From contig NZ_JNIE01000005.1 in the NCBI RefSeq assembly GCF_000702425.1, positions 1-64,000 of the forward strand: DNA of 64,000 nt. The letters are read 5' to 3'. The notes beneath the pieces were generated by a model, which was not told the origin of the DNA, made no database searches, and saw only the letters and a program-made list of their open reading frames with translations. This document shows, piece after piece, positions 48,489 to 57,489 of the stretch. Both the position numbers and the translations under genes were made by a program. This DNA comes from Thermocrinis jamiesonii (GTDB lineage: Bacteria; Aquificota; Aquificia; Aquificales; Aquificaceae). Position 1 is the stretch's first letter, and each line of letters starts with the position of its first letter.

Positions 48489-49380
48489 ATGGCTGAGTTT
48501 TTTTCTTGCTTTCCTTTTGGTTTTCTCTTGCGCAAAAGTGACGGAGGAAAAGAGGGCCCAATTGGCAATAGAGTATTACACAGAAGGTATGCGCGCCTTT
48601 GCCAATAGGGATTACAAAAAAGCCATAGAGAAGTTAAAAGAATCACTCAAGTATCTTGAAAACTTCACACCGTCACAGATAAAGGAGATTAAGATGACCC
48701 TAAGTGAAAGCTACTATCTGGATAAAGATTACATAAATGCCATCGTGTATATGGAAGACTTTCTCTTTAACTATCCGGAGGCGAGAGAATCAGAAAAAAT
48801 CTACTATCTGCTTATAGACAGCTACATGAAGGTGGCACCGGATGCTTACAGAGACCAAAGCTACACCTACGTAGCCATAGAAAAGGCAAAGGACTTTTTA
48901 AACAAGTATCCAGAAAGCCCTTATAAGGATAAGGTCTTAGAAATTATAGAAAAGGCTGAGAAAAAGCTGGCAGATCACGAATACCTGATCGGTAAGTTTT
49001 ACGAAGACTACGGTTTTTACTACTCCGCTTCCCTACGGTATAGGGACCTACTCATAAACTATCCTGAACAAGTTTCTCAGGCAGAAGTGTTCTACAGGTA
49101 TATAAGATCCTTGCTTTTGGTGGAAAAACAAGCTGAAAAAAGGAAGAAAGCTTACAAAAGCTGGATAGAGGAGGCAAAAAAGAGTCTGAAAGAGGCAAAA
49201 ACGGAGGAAGACAGAAGGGCTGTAGAAAAGAGAATAGCCTTTCTTGAAGAGCAGATAAGCAGATGGGATAGTCTGGCAAAAAGCAGTAAGGAAGAGGGCA
49301 TAAGGTTAATGCAAAGATATAAAGAACTTTACGGAGAGAATACTTACTATAGAGAATTGGAAAGGCTTGCAGAAAAGTGA
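48478..49380 (+). CDS. bamD: BamD-like outer-membrane assembly lipoprotein
   Basis: 300 residues. Lipobox in FLLVFSCAK (Cys18). TPR motifs (YTEGMRAFANRDYKKAIEKL; LSESYYLDKDYINAIVYMEDFLFNYPEA, in parts) follow the BamD/YfiO pattern, then a Lys/Glu-rich C-terminal helix (about 215-300), longer than in E. coli. Part of the machine that inserts outer-membrane beta-barrels. Confidence 0.85.
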   Translation: MKDKWLSFFLAFLLVFSCAKVTEEKRAQLAIEYYTEGMRAFANRDYKKAIEKLKESLKYLENFTPSQIKEIKMTLSESYYLDKDYINAIVYMEDFLFNYPEARESEKIYYLLIDSYMKVAPDAYRDQSYTYVAIEKAKDFLNKYPESPYKDKVLEIIEKAEKKLADHEYLIGKFYEDYGFYYSASLRYRDLLINYPEQVSQAEVFYRYIRSLLLVEKQAEKRKKAYKSWIEEAKKSLKEAKTEEDRRAVEKRIAFLEEQISRWDSLAKSSKEEGIRLMQRYKELYGENTYYRELERLAEK

Positions 49381-49709
49381 TGGAGCTTTTGAGCAAAATC
49401 GTAAATTTACTTGAAGAAAAAAAGGCAGAGGATATAGTTATTTTGGATGTTTCTGAGCTTACCAACATTGCAGATTACTTTATAATAGCAACCGCTAACT
49501 CTGCGGTTCATGCAAGAGCCCTTGCGGAATACATCACAGAAACCTTAGAAAAGGAAGGGATAGCTCCACTTCATGTGGAGGGTTTGGAAAATGCTAACTG
49601 GATCCTTTTGGATTTTGTGGATATAATAGTGCATATTTTCCAAAAGGAGTGGAGAGAGTATTATGACCTTGAATGGCTTTATTCTACTGCAAGGAGGGTG
49701 GAGGTGTGA
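49380..49709 (+). CDS. rsfS: Ribosomal silencing factor RsfS
   Basis: 109 residues. DVSELTNIADYFIIATA and the C-terminal WILLDFVDIIVHIFQKEWREYYDLEWL are the Iojap/RsfS signature. Binds uL14 and blocks subunit joining under starvation. I take ATG 49380 (TGATG overlap with bamD) over the GTG one codon earlier. Confidence 0.94.
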   Translation: MELLSKIVNLLEEKKAEDIVILDVSELTNIADYFIIATANSAVHARALAEYITETLEKEGIAPLHVEGLENANWILLDFVDIIVHIFQKEWREYYDLEWLYSTARRVEV

Positions 49710-50812
49710 AGGTCGTTAAGCTGTTCTTCGCTTTACTGTTGATCGGCTTTTTTCTGGTTTTTGTTGCCCAAAACTCCATCCTGGTAGAGGTTTCTTTTTT
49801 TAATTACAGAGGATACACCCCAGTTTTTGTCCTTATGCTCATCAGTGCTTTTGTAGGCTTTCTGATAGCTTTTCTTTATTTCTTACCAAGGGAAATAAAG
49901 CTAAAAAGCGCGGTAGATAACCTTAGGGAAGGAGTAAAAAGCTTAAACCGTGGCTTTTTACTAAAAGCAGAACACCATTTTCAAAAGGACAGCCTATTGG
50001 AACCACTGCTGTGCTTAAGCCTTTATGAAAGGGAAGAAACGAGCAAAATGCTAAGTCTAAAAAGCCCCCTTTCTGCTTATGCGCTTTTAAAGCTTGGTCT
50101 TTTGGAACAGGCGGAGGAAAGGTTTAAAAAGATTTTGGAGATGGATCAAGAAAACCTTTTGGCTCTAAAGGGCTTAAGAGATATAAGCTTTCTGAAGAGA
50201 GAAACAGCCAAATCGGTAGAGTATCAGGAGAGGGTGCTAAAGCTGTGTGAAAAGTGGGACAAGGAAAACCAAAAAAGGGTCTTGGCAGAACTTTTGGCAG
50301 TCCTTTGGAAAACGAATAAAGAAGTAGAAACTGCAGAAAGAGCTTTTGACCTTTACAGGACACCACTTACTTATTCAGTTCGCATAAGGTCTCTTTTTGA
50401 TCAGGAGAAAGAGAAGGATGCCATAAAGCTGTTTGAAAAAAGCTTTGAAGACAACCTACAAAACGAAGTTTTAACTTTGCTTTTAGCAGAAGAACCTACA
50501 CTAACAAAGCTTATGGATGTTATACAAAAAAGGGAACAGCAGATAAGCAAAAATGTTCTTTTGATTATCTACCTTCGCCTGGGCCTCTTTTCTAAGGTTA
50601 AGTCCTTGATTGACGAGGTGTCAGATTACTACAGATGTTTGGCTATGCTATTTATGTCCCACAGAGAAGAGGAAAGGATGTGTGCTAAAGCTTTGGAGGA
50701 CGTGCTATATTTGTGGGAGTGCGCGTGCGGTGTAAGGTATAAAGAATACACACCTTTGTGTCCAAATTGTTTAAAGTGGAATAAATTAGAGTTAAAAATA
50801 AAGGAGGGATAG
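49706..50812 (+). CDS. LapA-LapB fusion: LPS assembly/regulation protein with TPRs and rubredoxin-like zinc site
   Basis: 368 residues. N-terminal two membrane spans with [19 protein letters not shown] match LapA (DUF1049). A TPR region (about 70-300: [22 protein letters not shown] and others) and a C-terminal rubredoxin-like site WECACGVRY...PLCPNCLKW match LapB/YciM. In E. coli these are two genes regulating LpxC turnover with FtsH. GTG 49706 is chosen because it overlaps the rsfS stop (GTGTGA) and follows AAGGAGGG; a longer frame reading MALFYCKEGGG is rejected. Confidence 0.85.
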   Translation: MKVVKLFFALLLIGFFLVFVAQNSILVEVSFFNYRGYTPVFVLMLISAFVGFLIAFLYFLPREIKLKSAVDNLREGVKSLNRGFLLKAEHHFQKDSLLEPLLCLSLYEREETSKMLSLKSPLSAYALLKLGLLEQAEERFKKILEMDQENLLALKGLRDISFLKRETAKSVEYQERVLKLCEKWDKENQKRVLAELLAVLWKTNKEVETAERAFDLYRTPLTYSVRIRSLFDQEKEKDAIKLFEKSFEDNLQNEVLTLLLAEEPTLTKLMDVIQKREQQISKNVLLIIYLRLGLFSKVKSLIDEVSDYYRCLAMLFMSHREEERMCAKALEDVLYLWECACGVRYKEYTPLCPNCLKWNKLELKIKEG

Positions 50813-50814
50813 CT

Positions 50815-51603
50815 ATGTTTAGAGCACTTTGGACTTCCGCATCCGGGATGAATGCCCAACAAACAAACCTTGATGTGGTGTCAAACAACATGGCTAACGT
50901 CAATACTGTTGGCTTTAAGAAGATGAGAGCTACTTTTCAGGATCTTATATATCAAACAGTCAGAGAACCTGGCGCACCCACATCTCCTACTACAAGAAAC
51001 CCCTCTGGCTTTCAGATAGGCTTAGGAACCTATGTATCGGACACCTACGGTATATTCACCCAGGGAAACATAGTCCAAACTGGAAATCAGCTGGACATTG
51101 CCATTCAGGGGGATGGATTTTTTAAAGTGGTTCTTCCAGATGGCACCATAGCCTATACACGCAACGGACAGTTTAGACTTGATGCGGAAGGAAGGATCGT
51201 GAATCCCGACGGCTACCCCTTAGACCCAGAAATAGCCATTCCTGCAGACGCCATAAGCGTGGGCATAGGTCCCGATGGGACGGTCTCCGTGCTAAGACAA
51301 GGTGCCACTGCGGTGGAGGAAATTGGAAGGATAGAGTTGGCAAAATTTGTCAATCCCGCAGGACTAAGAAGGTTAGGAAACAATCTCTTTATACAAACGG
51401 ATGCGTCCGGAGAGCCAATCATAGACAATCCGGGAAACCAAGGCTTAGGAACCTTACTTCAGGGCTACCTTGAATCTTCAAACGTGAACATAGTGGAAGA
51501 GATGATAAACCTTATTATCGCCCAAAGGGCTTTTGAGTTCAACACAAAGGGAGTAACCGCAGCTGACGAAATGCTTGGACAGGCTGCAAACCTAAGAAGA
51601 TAA
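50815..51603 (+). CDS. flgG: Flagellar basal-body distal rod protein FlgG
   Basis: 262 residues. The N-terminal [33 protein letters not shown] (in parts) is the rod-protein helix; the C-terminus [23 protein letters not shown] is the FlgG coiled-coil end. AAGGAGGG ribosome site. Alone among non-flagellar genes; flgF/flgA/flgH are not adjacent. The next gene is a cyclic-di-GMP synthase. Confidence 0.97.
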   Translation: MFRALWTSASGMNAQQTNLDVVSNNMANVNTVGFKKMRATFQDLIYQTVREPGAPTSPTTRNPSGFQIGLGTYVSDTYGIFTQGNIVQTGNQLDIAIQGDGFFKVVLPDGTIAYTRNGQFRLDAEGRIVNPDGYPLDPEIAIPADAISVGIGPDGTVSVLRQGATAVEEIGRIELAKFVNPAGLRRLGNNLFIQTDASGEPIIDNPGNQGLGTLLQGYLESSNVNIVEEMINLIIAQRAFEFNTKGVTAADEMLGQAANLRR

Positions 51604-53450
51604 TGGAAAAAAGGCTAAGGCTTAGATTCTTTGCTCTATTTACCTTTCTTTTTCTCTTTTTTACCATTGTAATGTCCCTTACCTTCAGAGAGCTGGCAAT
51701 AAGTGAATCAAAGAAGAAAGCCTTAGATATATCCGAGCTTGTAAGAGATACCCTCACCTCTTACATGGTGATGGGCGTTATAGACAGAAGGGATGAATTT
51801 TTAAGCAGGATAAGGGAATTACCCGGTGTGGAAAGTGTGAAGGTAATAAGAGGTGAGTCTGTGATTAAGCAGTTTGGTCCAGGCAGGCTTGAGGAAAGGG
51901 CAGAGGACTATATGGAAAGAGAAGTTTTGGAAAAAGGAATAATTTTGGATCGGTTAAAGGAAGGTATTCAAAAAGTAGAATACAAGGTGGTTATACCATA
52001 CAAAGCTATACCTACAAAGGGTATTGATTGTTTAAGTTGTCATAGTGCAAAACAGGGCGAGGTTTTGGGAGCCATAAGCTTGACTATGGACTTAACGCAC
52101 GTAAGAAACAGCGTTATGAATATTATTCTAACCGTTTTTTTAATTGCCGGACTGGTCTCAATACTCTCATTGTACATAATAAAGAAATTTCTAAAACCCT
52201 ACGTAGAGCTTATACAAGAAACTTCAGATTGCATGGAAAAAGCTCTAAAGGGTGATTTTAACTGCAAAGTGGAAACAAATTTACAAGACGAGGGCAAGAT
52301 ACTTGCAGAAAAATTAAACAAAACTTTTAATTACTTAAACCTAAGCCTGCAAAAGATTGAAGAAAGGGTTACAGCTATGATAGGATACGGGGTTTTAAAG
52401 ACTGGAGACACTATTAGCGACACATCAAAAATCGTGGATGAGCTTCTGAGGATATACAAGTTCAAAAGGATTATTGAAAAGGATAAAAGTAAGCAAGATG
52501 TGTATAAACGTTTGATAGACGTGTTTAGTGAATATATGAGTTTAGATAAGTTTTCATTCTACGAGGTGGATAATCAAAAGGGTAAGATAAAGGTAGTTTG
52601 GACGGAGGGCTCAGAGGGTTGGTGTAAAGAGGTCATATACGAAAATGCAAACGAATGCAGAGCAAAGAGAACAGGTTCAGATGTAGATTCAAGGGATTTC
52701 CCTTGCATTTGTCCAAACTTTATAGACAACGAGACATGTTATACAGGAAAGCTCAGATACTACTGCATACCCGTGTATGTTGGTGGTCAGGTGAGAAATG
52801 TGTTTCAGGTGGTTTATGAACAAGAAATGGAAGAGTTTATACAGCTTCTGATACCTTACCTTAAAGGTTATCTCAACGAATCTGCTCCAGTTTTAGAAGC
52901 CAGAATGTACATGGAAATGTTGAGAGAGCAATCCATAGTGGATCCGCTCACCGGCTTTTACAACAGAAGGTTCTTAGAAGAGATCGCAAACAACCTAACC
53001 GCTCAGATAAAAAGAAGGAACTCTGCCCTTGGCATACTTGCCATAGATATAGATTTCTTTAAACAGGTGAACGACACATACGGACATGATGTGGGGGATG
53101 AGGTGCTGAAAGAGGTGGCAAAAGCTATAAAAGAATCAATAAGGGAGTCGGACATTCCTATTAGGTTTGGAGGCGAGGAGTTTTTGGTTCTTTTGGTAGA
53201 TGTTCAACCTGGATACAGCGTTCAGGTGGCGGAAAAGATAAGAAAGGCAATTGAGAATAAAGTGATAAATGTTGGTGTCGTGAATTTGAAGAAAACGGTT
53301 TCCATCGGTGTCTCTGAGTATCCTTTAGATTCAGAAAAACTATGGCAATGCATAAAGTTTGCGGATGTCGCTTTATACAGAGCAAAGGAAGAGGGCAGAA
53401 ACAGGGTAGTTAGGTTTAGTCCCGATATGTGGAAGAGTGCTGAATACTGA
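51603..53450 (+). CDS. Diguanylate cyclase with periplasmic CxxCH haem-type sensor
   Basis: 615 residues. Span 1 (about 8-28), periplasmic region with IDCLSCHSAKQG (Cys143, Cys146, His147: a covalent haem c motif), span 2 (about 170-192), HAMP-like segment, a Cys-rich GAF-like domain (about 290-420; CRAKRTGSD, CICPNFIDNETC), then GGDEF (about 430-610) with intact RFGGEEFLVL and I-site RESD. The first 1 nt overlaps flgG. It likely makes c-di-GMP under redox or gas control; the ligand is inference. Confidence 0.9.
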   Translation: MEKRLRLRFFALFTFLFLFFTIVMSLTFRELAISESKKKALDISELVRDTLTSYMVMGVIDRRDEFLSRIRELPGVESVKVIRGESVIKQFGPGRLEERAEDYMEREVLEKGIILDRLKEGIQKVEYKVVIPYKAIPTKGIDCLSCHSAKQGEVLGAISLTMDLTHVRNSVMNIILTVFLIAGLVSILSLYIIKKFLKPYVELIQETSDCMEKALKGDFNCKVETNLQDEGKILAEKLNKTFNYLNLSLQKIEERVTAMIGYGVLKTGDTISDTSKIVDELLRIYKFKRIIEKDKSKQDVYKRLIDVFSEYMSLDKFSFYEVDNQKGKIKVVWTEGSEGWCKEVIYENANECRAKRTGSDVDSRDFPCICPNFIDNETCYTGKLRYYCIPVYVGGQVRNVFQVVYEQEMEEFIQLLIPYLKGYLNESAPVLEARMYMEMLREQSIVDPLTGFYNRRFLEEIANNLTAQIKRRNSALGILAIDIDFFKQVNDTYGHDVGDEVLKEVAKAIKESIRESDIPIRFGGEEFLVLLVDVQPGYSVQVAEKIRKAIENKVINVGVVNLKKTVSIGVSEYPLDSEKLWQCIKFADVALYRAKEEGRNRVVRFSPDMWKSAEY

Positions 53451-54138
53451 AGTTCATAAGCAATCCTACCCCCAATATGGAAGCGGTCTCGGACCTAAGA
53501 ACGTATGGATAGAGCCTGACAGAAAAAAAGCCTAAGCCCTTTAGAAATTCTGATTCTTTTACCGATAACCCTCCTTCCGGACCTACAATTAAGTTAATAG
53601 TTTTTACTCCATCCAGCTTTAGGTCCTTTATTCCTATTCCTTTTTCAAAGCTGTCCAAAAATAGGTTAAGCTCTGCATCTGCATTTATGTCCTTCAGATA
53701 CACAGGCTCACCAATTTCCAACGGCTTAGGTCTCTTGCATTGTTTGAAAGAAGCCAGAGCTATCCTTTTCCACCGCTCAATTCTCTTTTTTATCACCTGT
53801 ATATTCTGAAAGCTTCTGCTTGAAACGACTGGCACCAATTTGAAAGCTCCCACCTCACTAATCTTTTCCACTATTAGGTCCATGTTTTTTAACTCTATTG
53901 GCACACACTGGTAAAGAGTTATTATTGGTAAAGGGATATAAACATCAAGCTCTTTTTCTATCAAGCAATAAGCATAGCTTTTGGCAAGCTTTTCAAGAAT
54001 ACAAAGGTATAATCTACCCTCTAAGAAAACTTCTATTTTTTGTCCTACCTTAACCCTCTTTGCGTAAAGATGATTTAATTCATCTCCTTCAATGACTATG
54101 GTGTTGTGAAGTTTTTTACTTCCGAGGAATCTGTCCAA
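53416..54138 (-). CDS. rsmE: 16S rRNA m3U1498 methyltransferase RsmE
   Basis: 240 residues from TTG 54138 (reads MDRFLGSKKLHNTI, the usual RsmE beginning). SPOUT domain with VGPEGGLSVKES and LRSETASILGVG. A longer frame from TTG 54165 would put the GC hairpin at 54145-54163 into coding sequence, so the shorter start is preferred though it lacks an obvious ribosome site. Its 3' end overlaps the cyclase gene by 35 bp, convergent. Confidence 0.9.
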   Translation of the reverse strand: MDRFLGSKKLHNTIVIEGDELNHLYAKRVKVGQKIEVFLEGRLYLCILEKLAKSYAYCLIEKELDVYIPLPIITLYQCVPIELKNMDLIVEKISEVGAFKLVPVVSSRSFQNIQVIKKRIERWKRIALASFKQCKRPKPLEIGEPVYLKDINADAELNLFLDSFEKGIGIKDLKLDGVKTINLIVGPEGGLSVKESEFLKGLGFFSVRLYPYVLRSETASILGVGLLMNFSIQHSSTYRD

Positions 54139-54144
54139 AGGTGA

Positions 54145-54163
54145 GGGGAGGCTTAGCCTCCCC
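54145..54163 (-). terminator. Perfect GC hairpin after the HU gene
   Basis: GGGGAGGC-TAA-GCCTCCCC, 8 bp stem, 3-nt loop, 8 nt after the HU stop, minus strand. The tail (TCACCTTTGG) is poor in T, so it may be a weak terminator or an mRNA-end stabiliser before rsmE. Confidence 0.55.
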
Positions 54164-54171
54164 AAAAGGCT

Positions 54172-54444
54172 TTACTTTACCCCTTCCCTCAGGTCCTTGG
54201 CAGGTTTAAAGACGACTACCTTCCTGGCAGGAATTTCAATTACCGCACCAGTTCTGGGATTCCTGCCCTTTCTGGATGCTCTCTGACGCACACTAAAAAT
54301 ACCAAAGCCAGGTATGGCTACCCTTTCACCCTTTTTGAGAGCGTCAGAAATTGCAGCAACTGCGGCTTTTAGGGCTGCATCTGCCTGCTTTTTGGTAATG
54401 CCTGCACCTTTGGCTATCGCAGAAACAAGTTCTGCCTTTGTCAT
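54172..54444 (-). CDS. hup: HU/IHF-family DNA-binding protein
   Basis: 90 residues, normal HU length. MTKAELVSAIAKGAG; beta-arm IPGFGIFSVRQRASRKGRNP; PARKVVVFKPAKDL. Start ATG 54444 has AGGAGGG just upstream; a longer frame would enter the tRNA-Gly region. Histone-like nucleoid protein. Ends 34 nt before rsmE. Confidence 0.97.
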   Translation of the reverse strand: MTKAELVSAIAKGAGITKKQADAALKAAVAAISDALKKGERVAIPGFGIFSVRQRASRKGRNPRTGAVIEIPARKVVVFKPAKDLREGVK

Positions 54445-54479
54445 GGCTTTCCCTCCTTTAAAGTTTTGAATTATCTTAT

Positions 54480-54508
54480 AATATACAACATAGCGTCGAA
54501 AACTGCAA
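54480..54508 (-). promoter_or_regulatory. hup promoter
   Basis: -35 TTGCAG (54508-54503), 17-nt spacer, -10 TATATT (54485-54480), 36 nt before the HU ATG. One of the few promoters here with a normal leader and both boxes. Confidence 0.65.
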
Positions 54509-54515
54509 GTACTAA

Positions 54516-54587
54516 GCGGGCGTAGCTCAGTGGTGGAGCGTCTGCTTCCCAAGCAGAAGGTCGCGGGTTCGATTCCCGTCGCCCGCT
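54516..54587 (+). tRNA. tRNA-Gly (anticodon CCC)
   Basis: Acceptor GCGGGCG pairs with CGCCCGC, U73; anticodon loop TTCCCAA; T arm GCGGGTTCGATTCCCGT. Divergent from hup; CCA not encoded. Confidence 0.96.
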
Positions 54588-54599
54588 CTTAAACTTAAG

Positions 54600-56585
54600 A
54601 TGAAGAACGATATAGAAAGGCTATTTGAGCCAATATGGGAAGAGATAAAAAGGGTTATTGACTGCCATGGAGCGTTTATTTATTTATTTAAAGAGGGCTA
54701 CGGGCTAAAGCTTACCGCCAAGTTTCCACAACCACTTTTTGCTAAAGAAAGTATTAGTGGAACCAGTAAGTTGTTTCTTTTTTGGGGAGATTTTGTATTT
54801 TTAACCGCCGACGAGGAAACAAAAAGGGTCTTTGGTATAGACAGCGGTTATATAGCCATACACAAGCTCGGCACTTTGGGTTTCCTTGTTCTTTACAGAA
54901 AAGATCAACCTTTTACAGCAAAGGATCTTTTGTCTTTAAGAAAACTCTTGGAAGATTTCATATCAAAACTAGAACAGGTTTTGGTTAAAGAAGAAAAAAG
55001 CGCCTTAGAGGAAAACTACAGAAGGCTCGTTTCTCTTATTCCCGCAGGTATCCTCACTTTTGACCAAGAGAAAGGCATTTTAAGACCTATAAACAGAATG
55101 GCAGGGGAGATCCTTGAACTTGGAGAGGGAAGCCAAAAAATAAGAGACATCAAAAATCCATCTATTCTTTCCCTTTTAAATAAAGTCTCTTCTGAACTCA
55201 AGTCCAAAGAGCAAATATATTTGGAGGCTAAGCTTGAGCTTAAACGGGGAACTGTATGGGTTGAATTAAGGGCGAGGAAAACAGAGAACAATATCATACT
55301 CGTAATCCACGACGTATCCTACAAGAAAAAGTTGGAGGAAAACATAAGAAGACTTGCCTTCTTTGACCAAGACTCCAAAATACCCAACAGGAACTATCTC
55401 AAAAACTTTCTCAATAGTATAAATCGCAATAACTTTCTTGTGTTTGTTGGAATTCTAAACTGGGATGAGCTTAACAACCTTTATGGCTATTTAAGGTTAA
55501 ATAAAATCGCATCTGAGCTGTTTTATAACTATTCGGCGAGCCTTTCAAAGTATGGTATGGTTTTTAGGTTTTCTGATAGGGTCTTGGTCGTATCTGTAAA
55601 TGATCAAAAAGGCTTGGATGGCCTTTTTGATATGTTAAAAAGACACAGCATAATAGAGATTAAAGACGATAAGCTTACCGTAAAACTCTTACTTGGTGGT
55701 TTGGTAATGGAGTATCCAAAAGAAGTAAGAAACATTGAAGAGCTGGCATACTTTGGCTTTGTTGGACTTCACTATCTCAAGAAAAAAAAGCTGACCGGCT
55801 TGCACTTTATGTCTAAACTGGAAAACTTGAAGGAAGTGGCAGAACACTTTTATAAAGTGTCGGACTTTTGGGAGATAATAGAACCTGTGTTTCATCCAAT
55901 ACACAGAGCAAAGGACGGTAGCGTAGCGGGAGCGGAAGTATTGGCCAGAATAAAAACCCCTTTCGGAAAGCTGCTTTCCGTAGGCACGCTCTTTGAAATT
56001 ATAGAAGACGAAAGCTTTATAGTAGAATTAGATCGTGTGCTTTGGAAAAAATTAACCAAACTATATACTGCTTATCTGAAAAACTTAGACTTGTTTATCA
56101 CTTTTAATATTTCTCCCATTAGCCTTCTTTCAGAAGAGTTTGTAAAGACTCTATTAGAAGATACTCGCATCATAGGAAGGGCTAAGCTGTGCTTAGAGAT
56201 TACCGAAAGAGAGAGCTTAGCTGAAGACAAGGTTGTTCTTGATCGTATAAACCTTTTGAAGAGTTCTGGTTATCAAATAGCCATAGATGATTTTGGTTCC
56301 GGCACCGCATCTTTAAACTACCTTAGGTTTTTAAATGCGGACAAGTTAAAGATAGATGGTTGTATTACAAAGGATGTGGATAAAAACCCAAGAACTCAAG
56401 CACTGGTAGCGGGAGTGAGTATTGTATCAAGAAAGATGGGTATTGAGGTGGGAGCAGAGTTTGTGGAAAGAAAGGAGCAGGCAGAGATTTTGAAAAGATT
56501 AGGCTGTACTCTCTTCCAAGGTCACCTTTTTAGCAAACCAATGGAGTTGGAAAGCTTTCTAAGGTTAGTTGCAGTCTTAGCTTAA
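54600..56585 (+). CDS. GAF-PAS-degenerate GGDEF-EAL protein, probable c-di-GMP phosphodiesterase
   Basis: 661 residues, no membrane span. GAF-like (1-135), PAS (about 145-240), GGDEF-like domain whose site reads RFSDRVLV instead of RFGGDEF, so no cyclase activity expected. EAL domain is complete: AEVLARIK, EITERE, IDDFGSG, LKIDG, EFVERKEQ and QGHLFSKP. Starts 13 nt after tRNA-Gly. Likely degrades c-di-GMP under control of the sensor domains. Confidence 0.9.
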   Translation: MKNDIERLFEPIWEEIKRVIDCHGAFIYLFKEGYGLKLTAKFPQPLFAKESISGTSKLFLFWGDFVFLTADEETKRVFGIDSGYIAIHKLGTLGFLVLYRKDQPFTAKDLLSLRKLLEDFISKLEQVLVKEEKSALEENYRRLVSLIPAGILTFDQEKGILRPINRMAGEILELGEGSQKIRDIKNPSILSLLNKVSSELKSKEQIYLEAKLELKRGTVWVELRARKTENNIILVIHDVSYKKKLEENIRRLAFFDQDSKIPNRNYLKNFLNSINRNNFLVFVGILNWDELNNLYGYLRLNKIASELFYNYSASLSKYGMVFRFSDRVLVVSVNDQKGLDGLFDMLKRHSIIEIKDDKLTVKLLLGGLVMEYPKEVRNIEELAYFGFVGLHYLKKKKLTGLHFMSKLENLKEVAEHFYKVSDFWEIIEPVFHPIHRAKDGSVAGAEVLARIKTPFGKLLSVGTLFEIIEDESFIVELDRVLWKKLTKLYTAYLKNLDLFITFNISPISLLSEEFVKTLLEDTRIIGRAKLCLEITERESLAEDKVVLDRINLLKSSGYQIAIDDFGSGTASLNYLRFLNADKLKIDGCITKDVDKNPRTQALVAGVSIVSRKMGIEVGAEFVERKEQAEILKRLGCTLFQGHLFSKPMELESFLRLVAVLA

Positions 56586-56595
56586 ATTTTATCTT

Positions 56596-57489
56596 ATGCA
56601 TTACCCTTCTTATCTGAACCTAACTGAAGGTGAATGGAAGGAAAGAGTAGAAACTGCCCTCACCTTACTTGAGAGGTGTGAAGTCTGTCCCCATAGGTGT
56701 GGAGTAAACAGGCTAAAGGACGAAAGAGGCATTTGTAATACTGGAAGATATGCGGTGGTTGATTCCTACTTTCCCCACAGAGGAGAGGAAAAGCCCATTA
56801 GGGGCTACAAAGGTTCGGGTACTGTTTTCTTTTCTTACTGCAATATGAAATGTGTGTATTGTCAGAACTACCAAATAAGCCAGTTGGGAGAAGGCAAAGA
56901 GGTAAAACCTGAGGAGCTTGCCCAGATGTTTTTGGACCTTCAGAGAATGGGATGCCACAACTTGAACTTGGTTAGCCCTTCCCACGTGGTGCCCCAGATA
57001 ATTGAAGCTCTTTATATCGCCGTTAAAAAAGGTTTCAGACTGCCTATAGTTTACAATACTTCTTCTTTCGATAGCTTAGAATCACTAAAACTTATGGACG
57101 GTATAGTGGATATATATCTTGCGGACTTAAAGTATGGGGACAATCAGGTTGGTAGAAAGTATTCAAAGGTAAAGAACTATTGGGATGTAGCTAAGGAAGC
57201 TATAAAAGAAATGCACAGGCAGGTGGGAGATTTGGTTTTGGATAGCAGTGGTATAGCGATCAGAGGAGTTCTCATCAGGCATTTGGTCCTTCCCAACAGA
57301 CTTGCTGGTACAGAAAAGATAGCAGAGTTTTTAAGCTCTATATCCCCAAGAATGGCTGTAAATGTGATGGACCAGTATTATCCTTCCTACAAAGCGTGGG
57401 ACTATCCAGAACTTAGTAGAAGGATAACATACAAAGAATACCTTCAGGCTCTTTCTTTTATGGAAAGCTTTCGGCTCTTTGTTGAGTGA
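56596..57489 (+). CDS. Radical SAM protein, COG1313 (PflX-like)
   Basis: 297 residues. The N-terminal cysteine set CEVCPHRCGVNRL...ICNTG precedes the radical SAM CNMKCVYCQNYQ (CxxxCxxC). Shows VYNTSSFDSLESL and LADLKYG of the PflA-like superfamily. Substrate unknown; resembles glycyl-radical activases but no partner enzyme is nearby. 3' end overlaps emrB by 46 bp, convergent. Confidence 0.88.
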   Translation: MHYPSYLNLTEGEWKERVETALTLLERCEVCPHRCGVNRLKDERGICNTGRYAVVDSYFPHRGEEKPIRGYKGSGTVFFSYCNMKCVYCQNYQISQLGEGKEVKPEELAQMFLDLQRMGCHNLNLVSPSHVVPQIIEALYIAVKKGFRLPIVYNTSSFDSLESLKLMDGIVDIYLADLKYGDNQVGRKYSKVKNYWDVAKEAIKEMHRQVGDLVLDSSGIAIRGVLIRHLVLPNRLAGTEKIAEFLSSISPRMAVNVMDQYYPSYKAWDYPELSRRITYKEYLQALSFMESFRLFVE

